A DNA stretch of 64,000 nucleotides, taken from assembly GCF_003992675.1 (NCBI RefSeq), contig NZ_RZMZ01000015.1:682001-746000 (forward strand), in the 5' to 3' direction. This document shows, piece by piece, positions 50,944-60,313 of this stretch. The notes beneath the pieces are model-generated. The model was not told the origin of the DNA and made no database searches. It was given only the letters and a program-made list of their open reading frames with translations. This DNA is from Flagellimonas marinaquae (GTDB taxonomy: Bacteria; Bacteroidota; Bacteroidia; Flavobacteriales; Flavobacteriaceae). Positions within the stretch are counted from its first letter, which is position 1. Each line of letters opens with the position of its first letter. The position numbers and the translations under genes were made by a program.

Positions 50944-51792
50944 ATGAAATTCAAAAAATACACATTCTTCGTACTATTGGCAGCCTTTGCGGGTGGAACA
51001 GTTTTCTTCGTCGCCAAATCCCTTACCTTGAAAAAAGAGCTTGCCCTTACAAAAGAGGAAAATCAAACATTGACCAAAAAGCTGGAGTCGCACGAGCAAT
51101 TGGCCAAAATTGATTCACTTTTGTTGGAAGGCGATTATGATGGGGCCATTGCATCCTATCAATCCAACCTACAGGCTTCAGGTAAGGAAAACAACATGGT
51201 GATTCCGTTGCGTATTGCTTTGGCGGAAAAACTACGTAGCTCGGATACCAGCTTTAAAACAGCTTTGGGCAATGAACTGAAAAAAGAAGATACTTTGCCC
51301 GTTTCCCGCTGGTCGGGAGAGACGGCTATCAGAAAATATGATTCCCTTAATTTTTCTTTGGAAAAAGCGAAGGTACAATTGGTTCGACTCAAAAAACAAC
51401 TTCAGCAAAAATCCTATGGGGAGTATTTGACCTTTAAGAGTCAAAAGGGAAACCAGTTGCATTACATCGGTCAGGTAAAAAACGGAAAAGCCCATGGTTT
51501 TGGGGTAGCCTTGTTGGAAACGGGAAGCCGATACGAGGGAGAGTGGCAAGACAATCAGCGCCACGGTGAAGGCACCTTTTATTGGCCTGATGGCGAATAC
51601 TATGTTGGCAGTTACGAAAACGACAAGCGTAGTGGTTATGGCACCTATTTTTGGCCGAATGGCGAAAAATACACGGGGCAGTGGAAAGACGACAAGCGCA
51701 GCGGTACCGGGAAATTCTACGATGCTGATGGCGAAATTGTGGCCGGCGGTGAATGGAGTGATGACAAACTGGTAGAGGTCAACAAAAGATAG
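50944..51792 (+). CDS. Membrane-anchored MORN-repeat protein
   Basis: A 282-residue protein from ATG 50944 (two earlier codons begin with TTG, less likely). One N-terminal helix (about 6-26) anchors it; residues 30-55 are coiled coil, about 60-155 are helical, and 160-275 hold at least four MORN repeats (YEGEWQDNQRHGEGTFYWPDG, YYVGSYENDKRSGYGTYFWPNG, YTGQWKDDKRSGTGKFYDADG in pattern). MORN repeats bind lipids or other proteins. Third gene of the operon; a terminator follows. Confidence 0.85.
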   Translation: MKFKKYTFFVLLAAFAGGTVFFVAKSLTLKKELALTKEENQTLTKKLESHEQLAKIDSLLLEGDYDGAIASYQSNLQASGKENNMVIPLRIALAEKLRSSDTSFKTALGNELKKEDTLPVSRWSGETAIRKYDSLNFSLEKAKVQLVRLKKQLQQKSYGEYLTFKSQKGNQLHYIGQVKNGKAHGFGVALLETGSRYEGEWQDNQRHGEGTFYWPDGEYYVGSYENDKRSGYGTYFWPNGEKYTGQWKDDKRSGTGKFYDADGEIVAGGEWSDDKLVEVNKR

Positions 51793-51811
51793 ATTGTAAT
51801 ATGTTTTGATA

Positions 51812-51850
51812 TAAAAAAAGGCTTGCTTCAGAAAATGAGCAGGCCTTTTT
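51812..51850 (+). terminator. Terminator of the MORN/DUF2490 operon
   Basis: AAAAAAAGGCTTGCTTCAGAAAATGAGCAGGCCTTTTT: 10-bp stem with one mismatch, T run downstream and A run upstream, so possibly bidirectional with the minus-strand gene ending at 51884. Confidence 0.75.
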
Positions 51851-51883
51851 ACGTTGGTCAACTTTTCTTCAAAAAACAAAGGC

Positions 51884-52207
51884 TTACATGGCCAAGCACT
51901 CCCTAAACTCTGGACAGATAATTGGCAATATCACCCACACGTGGAGCAGGAACAGGATGAAAAACAAAAGGCCCAAGACCAAGGAGTGGATGATATAGCT
52001 TTCCTCGCCGGACGGTTTTAGTTTCGGCCATAACAAACCAAATGCCCCAGACACAAACAATAAAAATGGAACCCCTGAAAAAAATAATAAAAACTTGAGA
52101 CTAAAATCATCAACAAAGCCCCCGTAAAAAATAATTCCTACGACGAGGGCCAAGAGTATCAAAATCCAATAGAATGCGTTGCCTTTTGTTCTTTCTGCTG
52201 CGGTCAT
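51884..52207 (-). CDS. Small integral membrane protein, 107 aa
   Basis: From ATG 52205-52207 (MTAAERTKGNAFYWIL). Three hydrophobic segments (about residues 12-30, 38-57 and 75-100) with few charged loops. The frame is open 57 codons further upstream, overlapping the neighbouring regulator, but that extension is not protein-like. No family recognised. It lies 116 bp downstream of the AraC-TPR gene stop on the same strand. Confidence 0.65.
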   Translation of the reverse strand: MTAAERTKGNAFYWILILLALVVGIIFYGGFVDDFSLKFLLFFSGVPFLLFVSGAFGLLWPKLKPSGEESYIIHSLVLGLLFFILFLLHVWVILPIICPEFRECLAM

Positions 52208-52323
52208 GAGATTGAGTTTTTGAAATAATAACCTTAAAATTAAGGCATTGCAACCTCTTCTTTTATGACCTAGGTCATCATTGGGTGGATGACATGGGAA
52301 TACCAGAATTGGGCAATCTATGG

Positions 52324-54387
52324 TTAAAGAAGGCTTTTCTCTTGCAAGGTTTTCTCCAAACGCCCATGGTTTTCCCAAAAACGGTCTTCTATTTTTTGCA
52401 TCACCGCTTCATATTTGGGATGCGCCTCAAGTTTTTGGAATACGGGATCTAATCCCATAAAGAGCACTATCCAATACTGAAAGTGGTCTTTGGCCGCAAA
52501 AACTTCCAATTGCGCAATGGCTTCATCCAATTTACCTTCATAGGCATATAGTACCGCCATGCTCGCGGGTTGATAGATGGACTGATCATTTTCACAATAG
52601 TCGGCGTAAGATGCAAAAAGCTGGTCCGCTTCCTCCTGATATCCCATTTTTTCGTAAGTGTAGCCTATTTTGATGTCCTCTTGCGGATATATTGCCAATC
52701 CTTGTGCTTTCCTAATGTCATTGAAGGCTTTATAATAGTGATAGGCACTGTCAAACTCTTTTTGAAAATAGTGCAATTTGGCTACTTCTTGCAAAATATC
52801 AAGTCGTGTCGTGTCCTTCCTCAATTCACGTTTTAAAGTATTCAGTGTCTGTTTGATGTCCTTGTTCTTGGCATATCGGATATAAGCTTTTAAATAGGGA
52901 GCGTAATAATTATCGGGATTGATTTCGAGTGACTTGTCGATATATAACAAGGCTTCATCCGTAAACCCGGATTGAGCAAGTGCATTGCTAAGGTGGAGAT
53001 AGGTATAGCTTTGCGTAATATGATTTTCCGACACATCCAACTGAATGCCCTTTAGGGCATATTCCAAATATTTTCCGGTATTGGGGAGGGCATTGGAGTA
53101 AATGGAGGATAATATATTTACCACTCCCGAAGAATTGGGGTTGTATTCCAAAGCCTTTTCCAAATGGGGCACGGCCAATCGATAATCCCCAATGTGCATA
53201 TAATACAAGGCTTTTGCAATTAAACTTTCAGTCAGTTTGGAGTCATGCAGTAGGGCCTTGTCCGCATAGTTGTTGATGGTTTCAGTATATCGTTTTTCCT
53301 TTTTGTAGAGATCGAGATAATAATAGGCTATGGCCAAATCTGCATATGCCAAGGCAAATTCAGGATCTTCTTCCACAGCTTTTTCAAATAGGGGAATGGC
53401 CTCCAGAAGACCTTCTACGGTCTCTTTATTAAAGGGTTCCTGGGCCTTTAGGTAGTAATCGTACGCAACAAGGTTTTCGGTGGGCTTTTTGTCAATTTGC
53501 TCCAATTCCGAAGGTGTTACCTGTGCTTTGATGGCATCCGCTATTTTTTTGGCCACTTCATTTTGAAGCGCGAAAATATCTACCAACTGATGGGTGTATT
53601 GTTCGCCCCAAACCTGCGTATCGGTCACCGCATCAATCAATTGGATATTGAGCATGACTTGGTCGCCTACCTTCTGCCCACTACCTTCCACAATATAGTT
53701 TACATTGAGCTCCGACGCTATTTCCCCAATGTTCTGATTGGTGTTCCGGTATTTTTCCACGGAAGTACGGCTAATTACCCGTAAATCCTCGATTTTTTGA
53801 AGATTGCCCAAAGAGGCTTCCATCAAACCATTCACAAAATAAAGGTTGGTGGAATCACTGCTCTCGTTTTTAAAGGGAAGTACGGCAATGGATTTTTCCA
53901 GAAACGCAGTTTTCGTCGTTTTTTGTGCAGGAGAGGAGGGAAGTAGTAACCAAATAAGACCGCCGCCCATCAAAAGTACGATGGCGAGGAGAGCCCACCG
54001 GTATCTTTTTAAAAAAGGGGGAGCGCCTATTTCAACCTTTTCGTCCTGAAATCCTGGCTTGCCAACTTCACCCGGAGGATGACCGTAATGCTCACGAAAA
54101 CACTTGATAAAATAGGAGGCGCTTCCAAAACCTACCTGATAGGAAACCTCCGAAACGGTTAGGTCGGTTTCTTGGAGCAATTCCATCGCCTCTTCCAGTC
54201 TGACCTGGCGAATAAACTGGCTGGCCGATAACTGGGTCTGCTTTTTACACTTGCGCAGTAGGCTCGAACGGCTCATGTGCATGGCTTTGGCCAATTCCGA
54301 AACACCAAAGTGCTCATCGCTCAAATGTTCGAGAATGATGGCCTTGGCCTCATCGGTAAATTTCTGCCCTTTGGGTTTATCTAGCAT
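52324..54387 (-). CDS. AraC-HTH / FlgO-like / TPR membrane regulator, 687 aa
   Basis: Unusual order for a regulator: an N-terminal AraC-type double HTH (about 10-110: VSELAKAMHMSRSSLLRKCK, VSEVSYQVGFGSASYFIKCFREHYG), then one membrane helix (about 130-148), then a FlgO/TolB-like domain (about 165-285: SIAVLPFKNESSD...VNYIVEGSG) and at least six TPRs to the end. The HTH is thus cytosolic and the sensor periplasmic. Similar to CadC-like or adenylate-cyclase-associated regulators, but of AraC type. Signal unknown; it is divergent from the ankyrin-acyltransferase pair and may regulate it. Confidence 0.85.
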   Translation of the reverse strand: MLDKPKGQKFTDEAKAIILEHLSDEHFGVSELAKAMHMSRSSLLRKCKKQTQLSASQFIRQVRLEEAMELLQETDLTVSEVSYQVGFGSASYFIKCFREHYGHPPGEVGKPGFQDEKVEIGAPPFLKRYRWALLAIVLLMGGGLIWLLLPSSPAQKTTKTAFLEKSIAVLPFKNESSDSTNLYFVNGLMEASLGNLQKIEDLRVISRTSVEKYRNTNQNIGEIASELNVNYIVEGSGQKVGDQVMLNIQLIDAVTDTQVWGEQYTHQLVDIFALQNEVAKKIADAIKAQVTPSELEQIDKKPTENLVAYDYYLKAQEPFNKETVEGLLEAIPLFEKAVEEDPEFALAYADLAIAYYYLDLYKKEKRYTETINNYADKALLHDSKLTESLIAKALYYMHIGDYRLAVPHLEKALEYNPNSSGVVNILSSIYSNALPNTGKYLEYALKGIQLDVSENHITQSYTYLHLSNALAQSGFTDEALLYIDKSLEINPDNYYAPYLKAYIRYAKNKDIKQTLNTLKRELRKDTTRLDILQEVAKLHYFQKEFDSAYHYYKAFNDIRKAQGLAIYPQEDIKIGYTYEKMGYQEEADQLFASYADYCENDQSIYQPASMAVLYAYEGKLDEAIAQLEVFAAKDHFQYWIVLFMGLDPVFQKLEAHPKYEAVMQKIEDRFWENHGRLEKTLQEKSLL

Positions 54388-54611
54388 ATTGGTTTATAGG
54401 TTGATAGCTGTACCATTACAAACAAAGATAAACGATTCTATCCCATGGTAAAAATGCAGCTTTTGCCGCATAATTTATATCCGTGCGCCATAATTTTTAT
54501 GGACAGTGCAGGGGGTTATATATATCGCAGCATAGGTGATTGGTGCTGCATCAGGCTTTGGGGAATCTTTGTAGTGTAAAATTTATTATTCAACAATTAA
54601 AACGAAAAGTC

Positions 54612-55196
54612 ATGAAAAACTTTAAAAACAATTCAATGAAACATGTAATGTATGCACTACTTATTGTATCGATAAGTTTATCTGCCTGTGGACAGCAAAA
54701 ATCCAAATCCGAGCAGAAAACTAGTGCCAAGACCGAAGTAAAAGCTCCAGAAATGCCATTATCGGCCGCTGTGGTCACAGGAAATCTGGAAGCGGTGAGA
54801 CAGCATATCGAGGCAGGAACCGACATCAATGAAAAAGATCCACTTAGCGGGTCAACACCATTGATTACGGCAATCACTTTTGACAAAAAGGATATCGCCC
54901 AAAATTTGATCGATGCCGGAGCCGATTTATCCATTAAAAATAACGATGGTTCCACTGCACTGCATGTGGCTGCCTTCTTTTGTAAAGTGGAAGCGGTCCA
55001 AATGTTGTTGGATGCAGGTGCCGACAAGACTTTAAAGAACAATTATGGAGCCACCCCACGAGAAACTATTGTCGGTTCCTTTGCGGAGGTAAAGCCCATC
55101 TATGAAATGATGCAGCAACAATTGGGACCCATTGGCCTTCAATTGGACTTGGAAGAGGTAGAAGCTACCCGTCCCACCATTGCGGTAATGTTACAA
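54612..55196 (+). CDS. Ankyrin-repeat lipoprotein
   Basis: A 194-residue lipoprotein from ATG 54612 (lipobox SLSAC, Cys26 or so) with a charged linker (GQQKSKSEQKTSAKTE) and three to four ankyrin repeats (about 50-160): PLSAAVVTGNLEAVRQHIEAG, TPLITAITFDKKDIAQNLIDAG, TALHVAAFFCKVEAVQMLLDAG in pattern. Secreted ankyrin proteins bind other proteins; partner unknown. It is 24 bp upstream of the acyltransferase gene, likely one operon. Confidence 0.88.
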
Positions 55197-55220
55197 TAAA
55201 CCATCAAAAAACGATAAGTC

Positions 55221-56312
55221 ATGAAAACAGCACGTAGATACGATATTGACTGGTTGCGGGTGATTACCATTTCGCTACTGCTCATATACCATATTGCCAT
55301 TATTTTTCAGCCGTGGGCCATGTTTGTAGGCTTTGTGCGTAGCGATCAACCTCTGGAGGGACTGTGGACCCCGATGACGATGCTCAACGTTTGGCGTATC
55401 CCAATCCTTTTCTTTGTATCGGGCATGGGGCTCTATTTTGCCATGCGAAAACGAAACTGGAAACAGCTGATAGGAGAGCGGACGAGAAGGATTTTGTTGC
55501 CTTTGCTATTTGGAATTGTAGCGATTGCTCCCTTGCATATGTTCCTCTTCCAGAAATTCTACAAACTGCCTTTGGGATATTATCCCCATATGGGCCACCT
55601 ATGGTTTTTGGGCAATATTTTTGTCTACGTGCTGATGTTTTTACCTGTTTTTTACTTGCTGAAACGTAACACAGGAGGGAAATTCCACCGAATTTTGGAC
55701 CGAATGATGTCCAATCCAGGTGGACCTTTATTGATTTCCCTCTTTTTTATGCTCGAAGCCATTTGGGTCAAACCACAGATTTATTCCCTGTATGCGGAAA
55801 CTTGGCATGGATTTGCGCTTGGAGCTTTGGCCTTCTTTTTTGGTTATTTGTTCGTTTACAGCGGATACCATTTTTGGGAAACCGTTAAAAAATGGAAATG
55901 GGCCTATATCGCTTTGGCCATGGCATTATACCTATTGAGATATGTGGAGTTTCAATTGGAGGCCCCAGGGTATCTTATGGCATTGGAGTCCAACTGTTGG
56001 ATTTTTGGAGCGTTTGGACTCGGGTACCGATACTTGAATAGGCCCAGCGCTATATTAGGCTATTTGAGCCAAGCAGCCTATCCTGTGTATATCATTCACA
56101 TGTTTGTCATGTATGGTGGCGCTTGGCTGATCTTGCCCTTGCATATTCATCCGGCATTGCAGTTTGTAGCCATAACAGTGTTCACTTTTGCAGGGTGCTA
56201 CTTACTGTATGAATTCTTGATTCGAAGACTGTGGTTCCTAAGACCGTTATTCGGACTAAAAGGAAAGCAAGTCGATAAACCTTCGGTCAAAATGATGGTA
56301 AAAGAGGGGTAA
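55221..56312 (+). CDS. Acyltransferase family 3 membrane protein (OpgC-like)
   Basis: A 363-residue protein with about ten membrane helices. The start RRYDIDWLRVITISLLLIYHIAI has the family's D-x-x-R-x(2)-A/S and conserved His; an SGMGLYFAMRKRNWKQLIGERTRRILLPLL block follows. The family transfers acyl groups to periplasmic glucans, LPS or other sugars; OpgC succinylates osmoregulated glucans. Acceptor unknown. In an operon with the ankyrin lipoprotein. Confidence 0.88.
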   Translation: MKTARRYDIDWLRVITISLLLIYHIAIIFQPWAMFVGFVRSDQPLEGLWTPMTMLNVWRIPILFFVSGMGLYFAMRKRNWKQLIGERTRRILLPLLFGIVAIAPLHMFLFQKFYKLPLGYYPHMGHLWFLGNIFVYVLMFLPVFYLLKRNTGGKFHRILDRMMSNPGGPLLISLFFMLEAIWVKPQIYSLYAETWHGFALGALAFFFGYLFVYSGYHFWETVKKWKWAYIALAMALYLLRYVEFQLEAPGYLMALESNCWIFGAFGLGYRYLNRPSAILGYLSQAAYPVYIIHMFVMYGGAWLILPLHIHPALQFVAITVFTFAGCYLLYEFLIRRLWFLRPLFGLKGKQVDKPSVKMMVKEG

Positions 56313-56422
56313 ACGCCAATTTTAACCTCCTTTTTGGAAAACCAATGCACCAGTCTTTCGTTAAACCATTTTATACCCTGTATATTTGCAACGTTTTGAT
56401 TTTAAAACTATAAACAAAAATT

Positions 56423-56851
56423 ATGAGTACAGTAAAAGAGAATGACACTGTAAAAGTGCACTACACGGGTAAATTGACCAACGGTCAGGTTTTTGACAGT
56501 TCGTTGGAGCGTGAGCCTATGGAAGTGGCCTTGGGGCAGGGTCAGCTTATACCTGGATTTGAAAAAGGGCTTATCGACATGGCCGTGAACGAAAAAAAGA
56601 CCATTACTATCGATAAAAAAGATGCGTACGGCGAAGTGAACGAATCCCTTTTCCAGAAAATATCTAAAACCCAACTGCCAGAAGACCTAAAGCCCGAAGT
56701 GGGCATGGGCTTGGTAGGTTCCAACGCTGAGGGACAGCAACAACAATTTAGGGTAGCCAAAGTGGAGGAAAACGACATCATTTTGGATGCCAACCATCCT
56801 TTGGCCGGACACGATTTGGTGTTTGACCTTGAAGTGGTAGAGATTCTGTAA
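56423..56851 (+). CDS. FKBP-type peptidyl-prolyl isomerase, SlyD/SlpA type
   Basis: A 142-residue FKBP with an IF-domain insertion as in SlyD/SlpA: VKVHYTGKLTNGQVFDSS at the start, the insert around VNESLFQKISKTQLPEDL, and the C-terminal NHPLAGHDLVFDLEVVEI. It accelerates proline isomerisation and acts as a chaperone. No His-rich nickel tail is present, unlike SlyD. Cytosolic. Confidence 0.93.
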   Translation: MSTVKENDTVKVHYTGKLTNGQVFDSSLEREPMEVALGQGQLIPGFEKGLIDMAVNEKKTITIDKKDAYGEVNESLFQKISKTQLPEDLKPEVGMGLVGSNAEGQQQQFRVAKVEENDIILDANHPLAGHDLVFDLEVVEIL

Positions 56852-56872
56852 GCAAGAATTTCAATTAGCATA

Positions 56873-56907
56873 TAAAAAGCCTCGTCTGCATGACGGGGCT
56901 TTTTTTA
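56873..56907 (+). terminator. Terminator after the FKBP gene
   Basis: AAAAAGCCTCGT-CTGCATG-ACGGGGCTTTTTTT: stem of about 10 bp with one G-T, then a seven-T run. Confidence 0.85.
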
Positions 56908-57000
56908 TTTTGCTGAAGTGATCCGTAGTCTTTCAAAAAAAGTTTTTCCGGTCACATGTTATAAAATGTGGTACTTTAGGATGGATATCAAAAAAATGAT

Positions 57001-57611
57001 ATGAAAAGAAATCCCTACTTGCTTATACTGCTGCTATTTTTGGTCTACATCCCTTACTTGCCCAGAAAAGAACATTTCAACAAGGTTATATTATCGAATT
57101 GACCGGCGATACCATACAAGGTCTCCTTAAAGACCGTTCGCCAGAACCGTTTGTTTCATTGTACAACAAGGTCAGGTTTAAAAAGGAGGGGAAGGGGAGA
57201 ACCTTTAGGTACAGCCCCGACGACATATTGGGATACGGTCTTCAAGGTGAACATTTCATATCCATGCCATTTAAGGAAGAAAGCAACTTTTTTAAATTTA
57301 GATATTATACCAATGCATCGGCATCACGAACCTTTTTAAAGGTTGTACGTAAATCAAAGAATTTGATGTATTTGGAACAATTTTTTGTGCATGACGATAA
57401 TTCCTATTTGGATTTCATTCCATTTTTTTACAAACCGGGAAGCACTACTTTGGTCCGGGTAACCCAGGGTATTCTTGGATTTAAGAAGAAGGCCCTCGCC
57501 GCTTACTTTTCAGATTGCCCCGAGATTGCAGAGGAACTTTATGCAGATCAACCTACCATCCAAAGCGTTCCCGAACTATATGAGTTTTACATAGTTCATT
57601 GCACGCAATAG
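57001..57611 (+). pseudogene. Frameshifted secreted hypothetical protein
   Basis: ATG 57001 begins a signal peptide (MKRNPYLLILLLFLVYI) that runs out of frame at about 57047-57052; the frame two bases on continues as LLAQKRTFQQGYIIELTGDTIQG, that is a perfect cleavage site and mature N-terminus, to a stop at 57609-57611. Removing the shift joins a normal signal peptide to a 190-residue mature protein. The mature part is a Bacteroidota family whose members begin with G-Y-I-x-L-x-G-D-T-I-x-G. Either a one-base deletion inactivated the gene or the base call is wrong. A short TTG-started remnant (57099) would lack a signal. Confidence 0.6.
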
Positions 57612-57798
57612 TCAGTCCCTTGGTAGTTACTGATCGATGGCAGATAATCTTATCACTTCCAAATTATGGCTAAACCTTTAATTTCTAAATGGATTGGACA
57701 TACAATCCTTATCTTTAGGGATGTAAACCAGTAATCAACCTAATGCGGTCTTTTGGATGATTTTGACCCACCAAATGACGGCATCCAAAAAAGTGAAA

Positions 57799-59496
57799 AT
57801 GAAAATTTTATCTACCTTGATTGCCCTAATTGTTTTTGGGAACTTGCTGCATGCCCAAGACCGATTGACCGGCGAAACCTTTACTACACGCTCTGAAATT
57901 TTGGCACAAAACGGCATGGCAGCCACAAGTCAACCGTTGGCCACCCAAGCTGCTTTGGATATTTTAAAAAAGGGAGGCAGTGCCGTAGATGCGGCCATAG
58001 CGGCCAATGCTGTGCTCGGACTTGTGGAACCCGCAAGTTGTGGTATTGGGGGAGATGTGTTTGCCATAGTTTGGTCCGCCGAGGAAGGGAAACTATATGG
58101 CTTAAACGGAAGTGGGAGGGCGCCCCAATCCTTGACCATCGATTATTTTATGGATCAAGGGCTGACCTACGTTCCTTTTTATGGCCCGTTGCCCGTATCG
58201 GTGCCAGGCTGTGTGGATGGGTGGTTCACATTGCATGAAAAATTTGGGAAACTATCGATGGAAGAAATTCTACAACCCGCGATAGCCTATGGCAACAATG
58301 GATTTCCGGTATCTGAAGTGATTGCCTACGAAATGGCATCGAGCTATGAGTCGGTGAAGGACCAACCGGGCTTTGCCCAAACCTATATGCCCAAAGGAAG
58401 GCCACCCGTAAAAGGCGAGGTATTTGTCAATAAGGATTTGGCCAACACCTACGAACTCATTGCCAAAAATGGTCGTGATGCCTTCTATAAAGGTTCCATT
58501 GCCAAGACCATTGATCGTTACATGAAAAAACACGGAGGATTTTTAAGCTACGAAGATTTGGCAAGTCATACCTCCAATTGGGTAACACCGGTTTCCATAA
58601 ACTACCGCGGGTACGACGTTTGGGAATTGCCACCTAACGGACAGGGTACCGCTGCCTTGCAGATGTTGAACATTCTCGAAGGCTTTGATATTGCCAAAAT
58701 GGGTTTTGGTAGTGCCGAATACCTACATGTACTTACAGAAGCCAAGAAGTTGGCTTATGAAGATCGGGCCAAGTTTTACGCAGACCCCGAATTCAACAAG
58801 ATTCCTCTGGATGCCCTATTGTCCGATAACTACGCATCGCAACGAAGGGACCTCATAGACCTCAATAAAGCGGCCGACAGCTATCCCGCTGGTGATATGG
58901 AAATAGAAACAGGGAACACCACTTATCTGACCGTGGCCGATAAAGATGGCAACATGGTTTCCTTCATACAAAGCATTTATTCCGAATTTGCCTCAGGCAT
59001 GGTACCGGACGGATTGGGCTTTGTGCTTCAAAACCGTGGACAAATGTTCAATGTGCAGGATAAGAGCCATGCCAATGCCTTGGAACCGGGCAAACGTCCA
59101 TTTCACACCATCATTCCGGCATTTATCACCAAAGATGGTAAGCCCTGGGTCAGTTTTGGACTTATGGGCGGGGCAGTGCAGCCGCAGGGCCATGCGCAGA
59201 TTGTAGTGAACGTTGTTGATTTTGGCATGAACTTACAAGAGGCAGGGGATGCACCACGAATGCGTCACCGTGGCAGTTCGCAACCCACGGGCTCCACCAT
59301 GACCAATGGCGGCACCTTGTATCTTGAAAGTGGTTTTGCGCCCGAAACCCTTAGGGAATTAAGCAAAAAAGGCCATCGCATCGGCTTTGGTGTGGGCATG
59401 TTTGGTGGTTATCAAGCCATTGGTGTTGATTTGGAAAACCAAGTGTATACCGGGGCATCAGAATCCAGAAAAGATGGTCAAGCTGCAGGATATTAA
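57799..59496 (+). CDS. ggt: Gamma-glutamyltransferase
   Basis: A 565-residue GGT from ATG 57799 (MKILSTLIALIVFGNLLHAQ, signal peptide cleaved after HAQ); two earlier Mets are less likely. The proenzyme self-cleaves before the nucleophile Thr of GNTTYLTVADKDGN (Thr374, first of the TT pair), giving large and small subunits. Glycine-rich SCGIGGD and the small-subunit SIYSEFASGMVPDGLGFVL are present. It transfers or hydrolyses the gamma-glutamyl group of glutathione in the periplasm. A tight neighbour (9 bp) is the methyltransferase gene. Confidence 0.94.
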   Translation: MKILSTLIALIVFGNLLHAQDRLTGETFTTRSEILAQNGMAATSQPLATQAALDILKKGGSAVDAAIAANAVLGLVEPASCGIGGDVFAIVWSAEEGKLYGLNGSGRAPQSLTIDYFMDQGLTYVPFYGPLPVSVPGCVDGWFTLHEKFGKLSMEEILQPAIAYGNNGFPVSEVIAYEMASSYESVKDQPGFAQTYMPKGRPPVKGEVFVNKDLANTYELIAKNGRDAFYKGSIAKTIDRYMKKHGGFLSYEDLASHTSNWVTPVSINYRGYDVWELPPNGQGTAALQMLNILEGFDIAKMGFGSAEYLHVLTEAKKLAYEDRAKFYADPEFNKIPLDALLSDNYASQRRDLIDLNKAADSYPAGDMEIETGNTTYLTVADKDGNMVSFIQSIYSEFASGMVPDGLGFVLQNRGQMFNVQDKSHANALEPGKRPFHTIIPAFITKDGKPWVSFGLMGGAVQPQGHAQIVVNVVDFGMNLQEAGDAPRMRHRGSSQPTGSTMTNGGTLYLESGFAPETLRELSKKGHRIGFGVGMFGGYQAIGVDLENQVYTGASESRKDGQAAGY

Positions 59497-59505
59497 ATCA
59501 AAATT

Positions 59506-60228
59506 ATGTTGAGAGCTAAGTCAACCCTAGCGCCAATAGTCATAGGTCTGTTCTTGTTGTGCTCCTGTAACGGGCAAACCAAGAACGATTCCCAAGACTA
59601 TGTATATAAAAAAGGAGATCCAAACGGTATCGGAAAGTGGTACATGGGGCGTGAAATAGCCCATGTTATGGGTTTTCAAGGCATGAGCTGGCTGGAAAGA
59701 CCGGAACGCGAGGAAGAGGAAAACACCGCTACACTCTTGAAAAATATGTACATACAGCCCACAGATGCCATTGCCGATATCGGGGCGGGTTCGGGCTATC
59801 ATGTCTTTAAAATGGCACCCATGGCAAGCAAGGGAATCATTTACGCAGTCGATATTCAGGATGAGATGTTGGCAGCGATACGTGAGAATATGGAAGCACA
59901 GGATGTTCGGAATATCAAACTGGTAAAGGGTGGGGAGCAAGGTGTGAATCTTCTGGAAAATAGTGTGGACAAAGTGTTGATGGTAGATGTTTACCATGAA
60001 TTCAATTATCCAAAGGAAATGATTGCCTCCATCAAAAAGGCATTAAAGCCTGATGGTAAGATATTTTTAATAGAATACCGAGGCGAAGACAGGTCGGTAC
60101 CGATTAAGGCTGTACATAAGATGACCGAGGCACAGGCGGTCAGGGAAATGAACGCGGCGGGCTTCATTTTGGAGCGAAATGATGATAACCTACCCTGGCA
60201 GCATTGTATGGTTTTTATAAGGGAATAG
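59506..60228 (+). CDS. SAM-dependent methyltransferase domain on a lipoprotein
   Basis: A 240-residue protein with lipobox LLCSC (Cys20 or Cys21 in FLLCSCNGQ) and, from about residue 85, a class I methyltransferase fold: motif I IADIGAGSGYHVFKMA, the acidic post-I VDIQDEML, and the motif IV/V region VLMVDVYHEF. SAM is cytosolic, so an exported methyltransferase is odd; it may be a non-enzymatic or substrate-binding relative, or retained in the membrane facing in. Family seen elsewhere in Bacteroidota. It follows ggt by 9 bp, so is probably in its operon. Confidence 0.82.
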   Translation: MLRAKSTLAPIVIGLFLLCSCNGQTKNDSQDYVYKKGDPNGIGKWYMGREIAHVMGFQGMSWLERPEREEEENTATLLKNMYIQPTDAIADIGAGSGYHVFKMAPMASKGIIYAVDIQDEMLAAIRENMEAQDVRNIKLVKGGEQGVNLLENSVDKVLMVDVYHEFNYPKEMIASIKKALKPDGKIFLIEYRGEDRSVPIKAVHKMTEAQAVREMNAAGFILERNDDNLPWQHCMVFIRE

Positions 60229-60313
60229 TGCAGCGGAATGTACGCAGCTAGACCTCTTGCATTAAAACGAAGCTATTTAAAGTGAAATCACAAACCCTGC
60301 TTTCCATTTTTTT

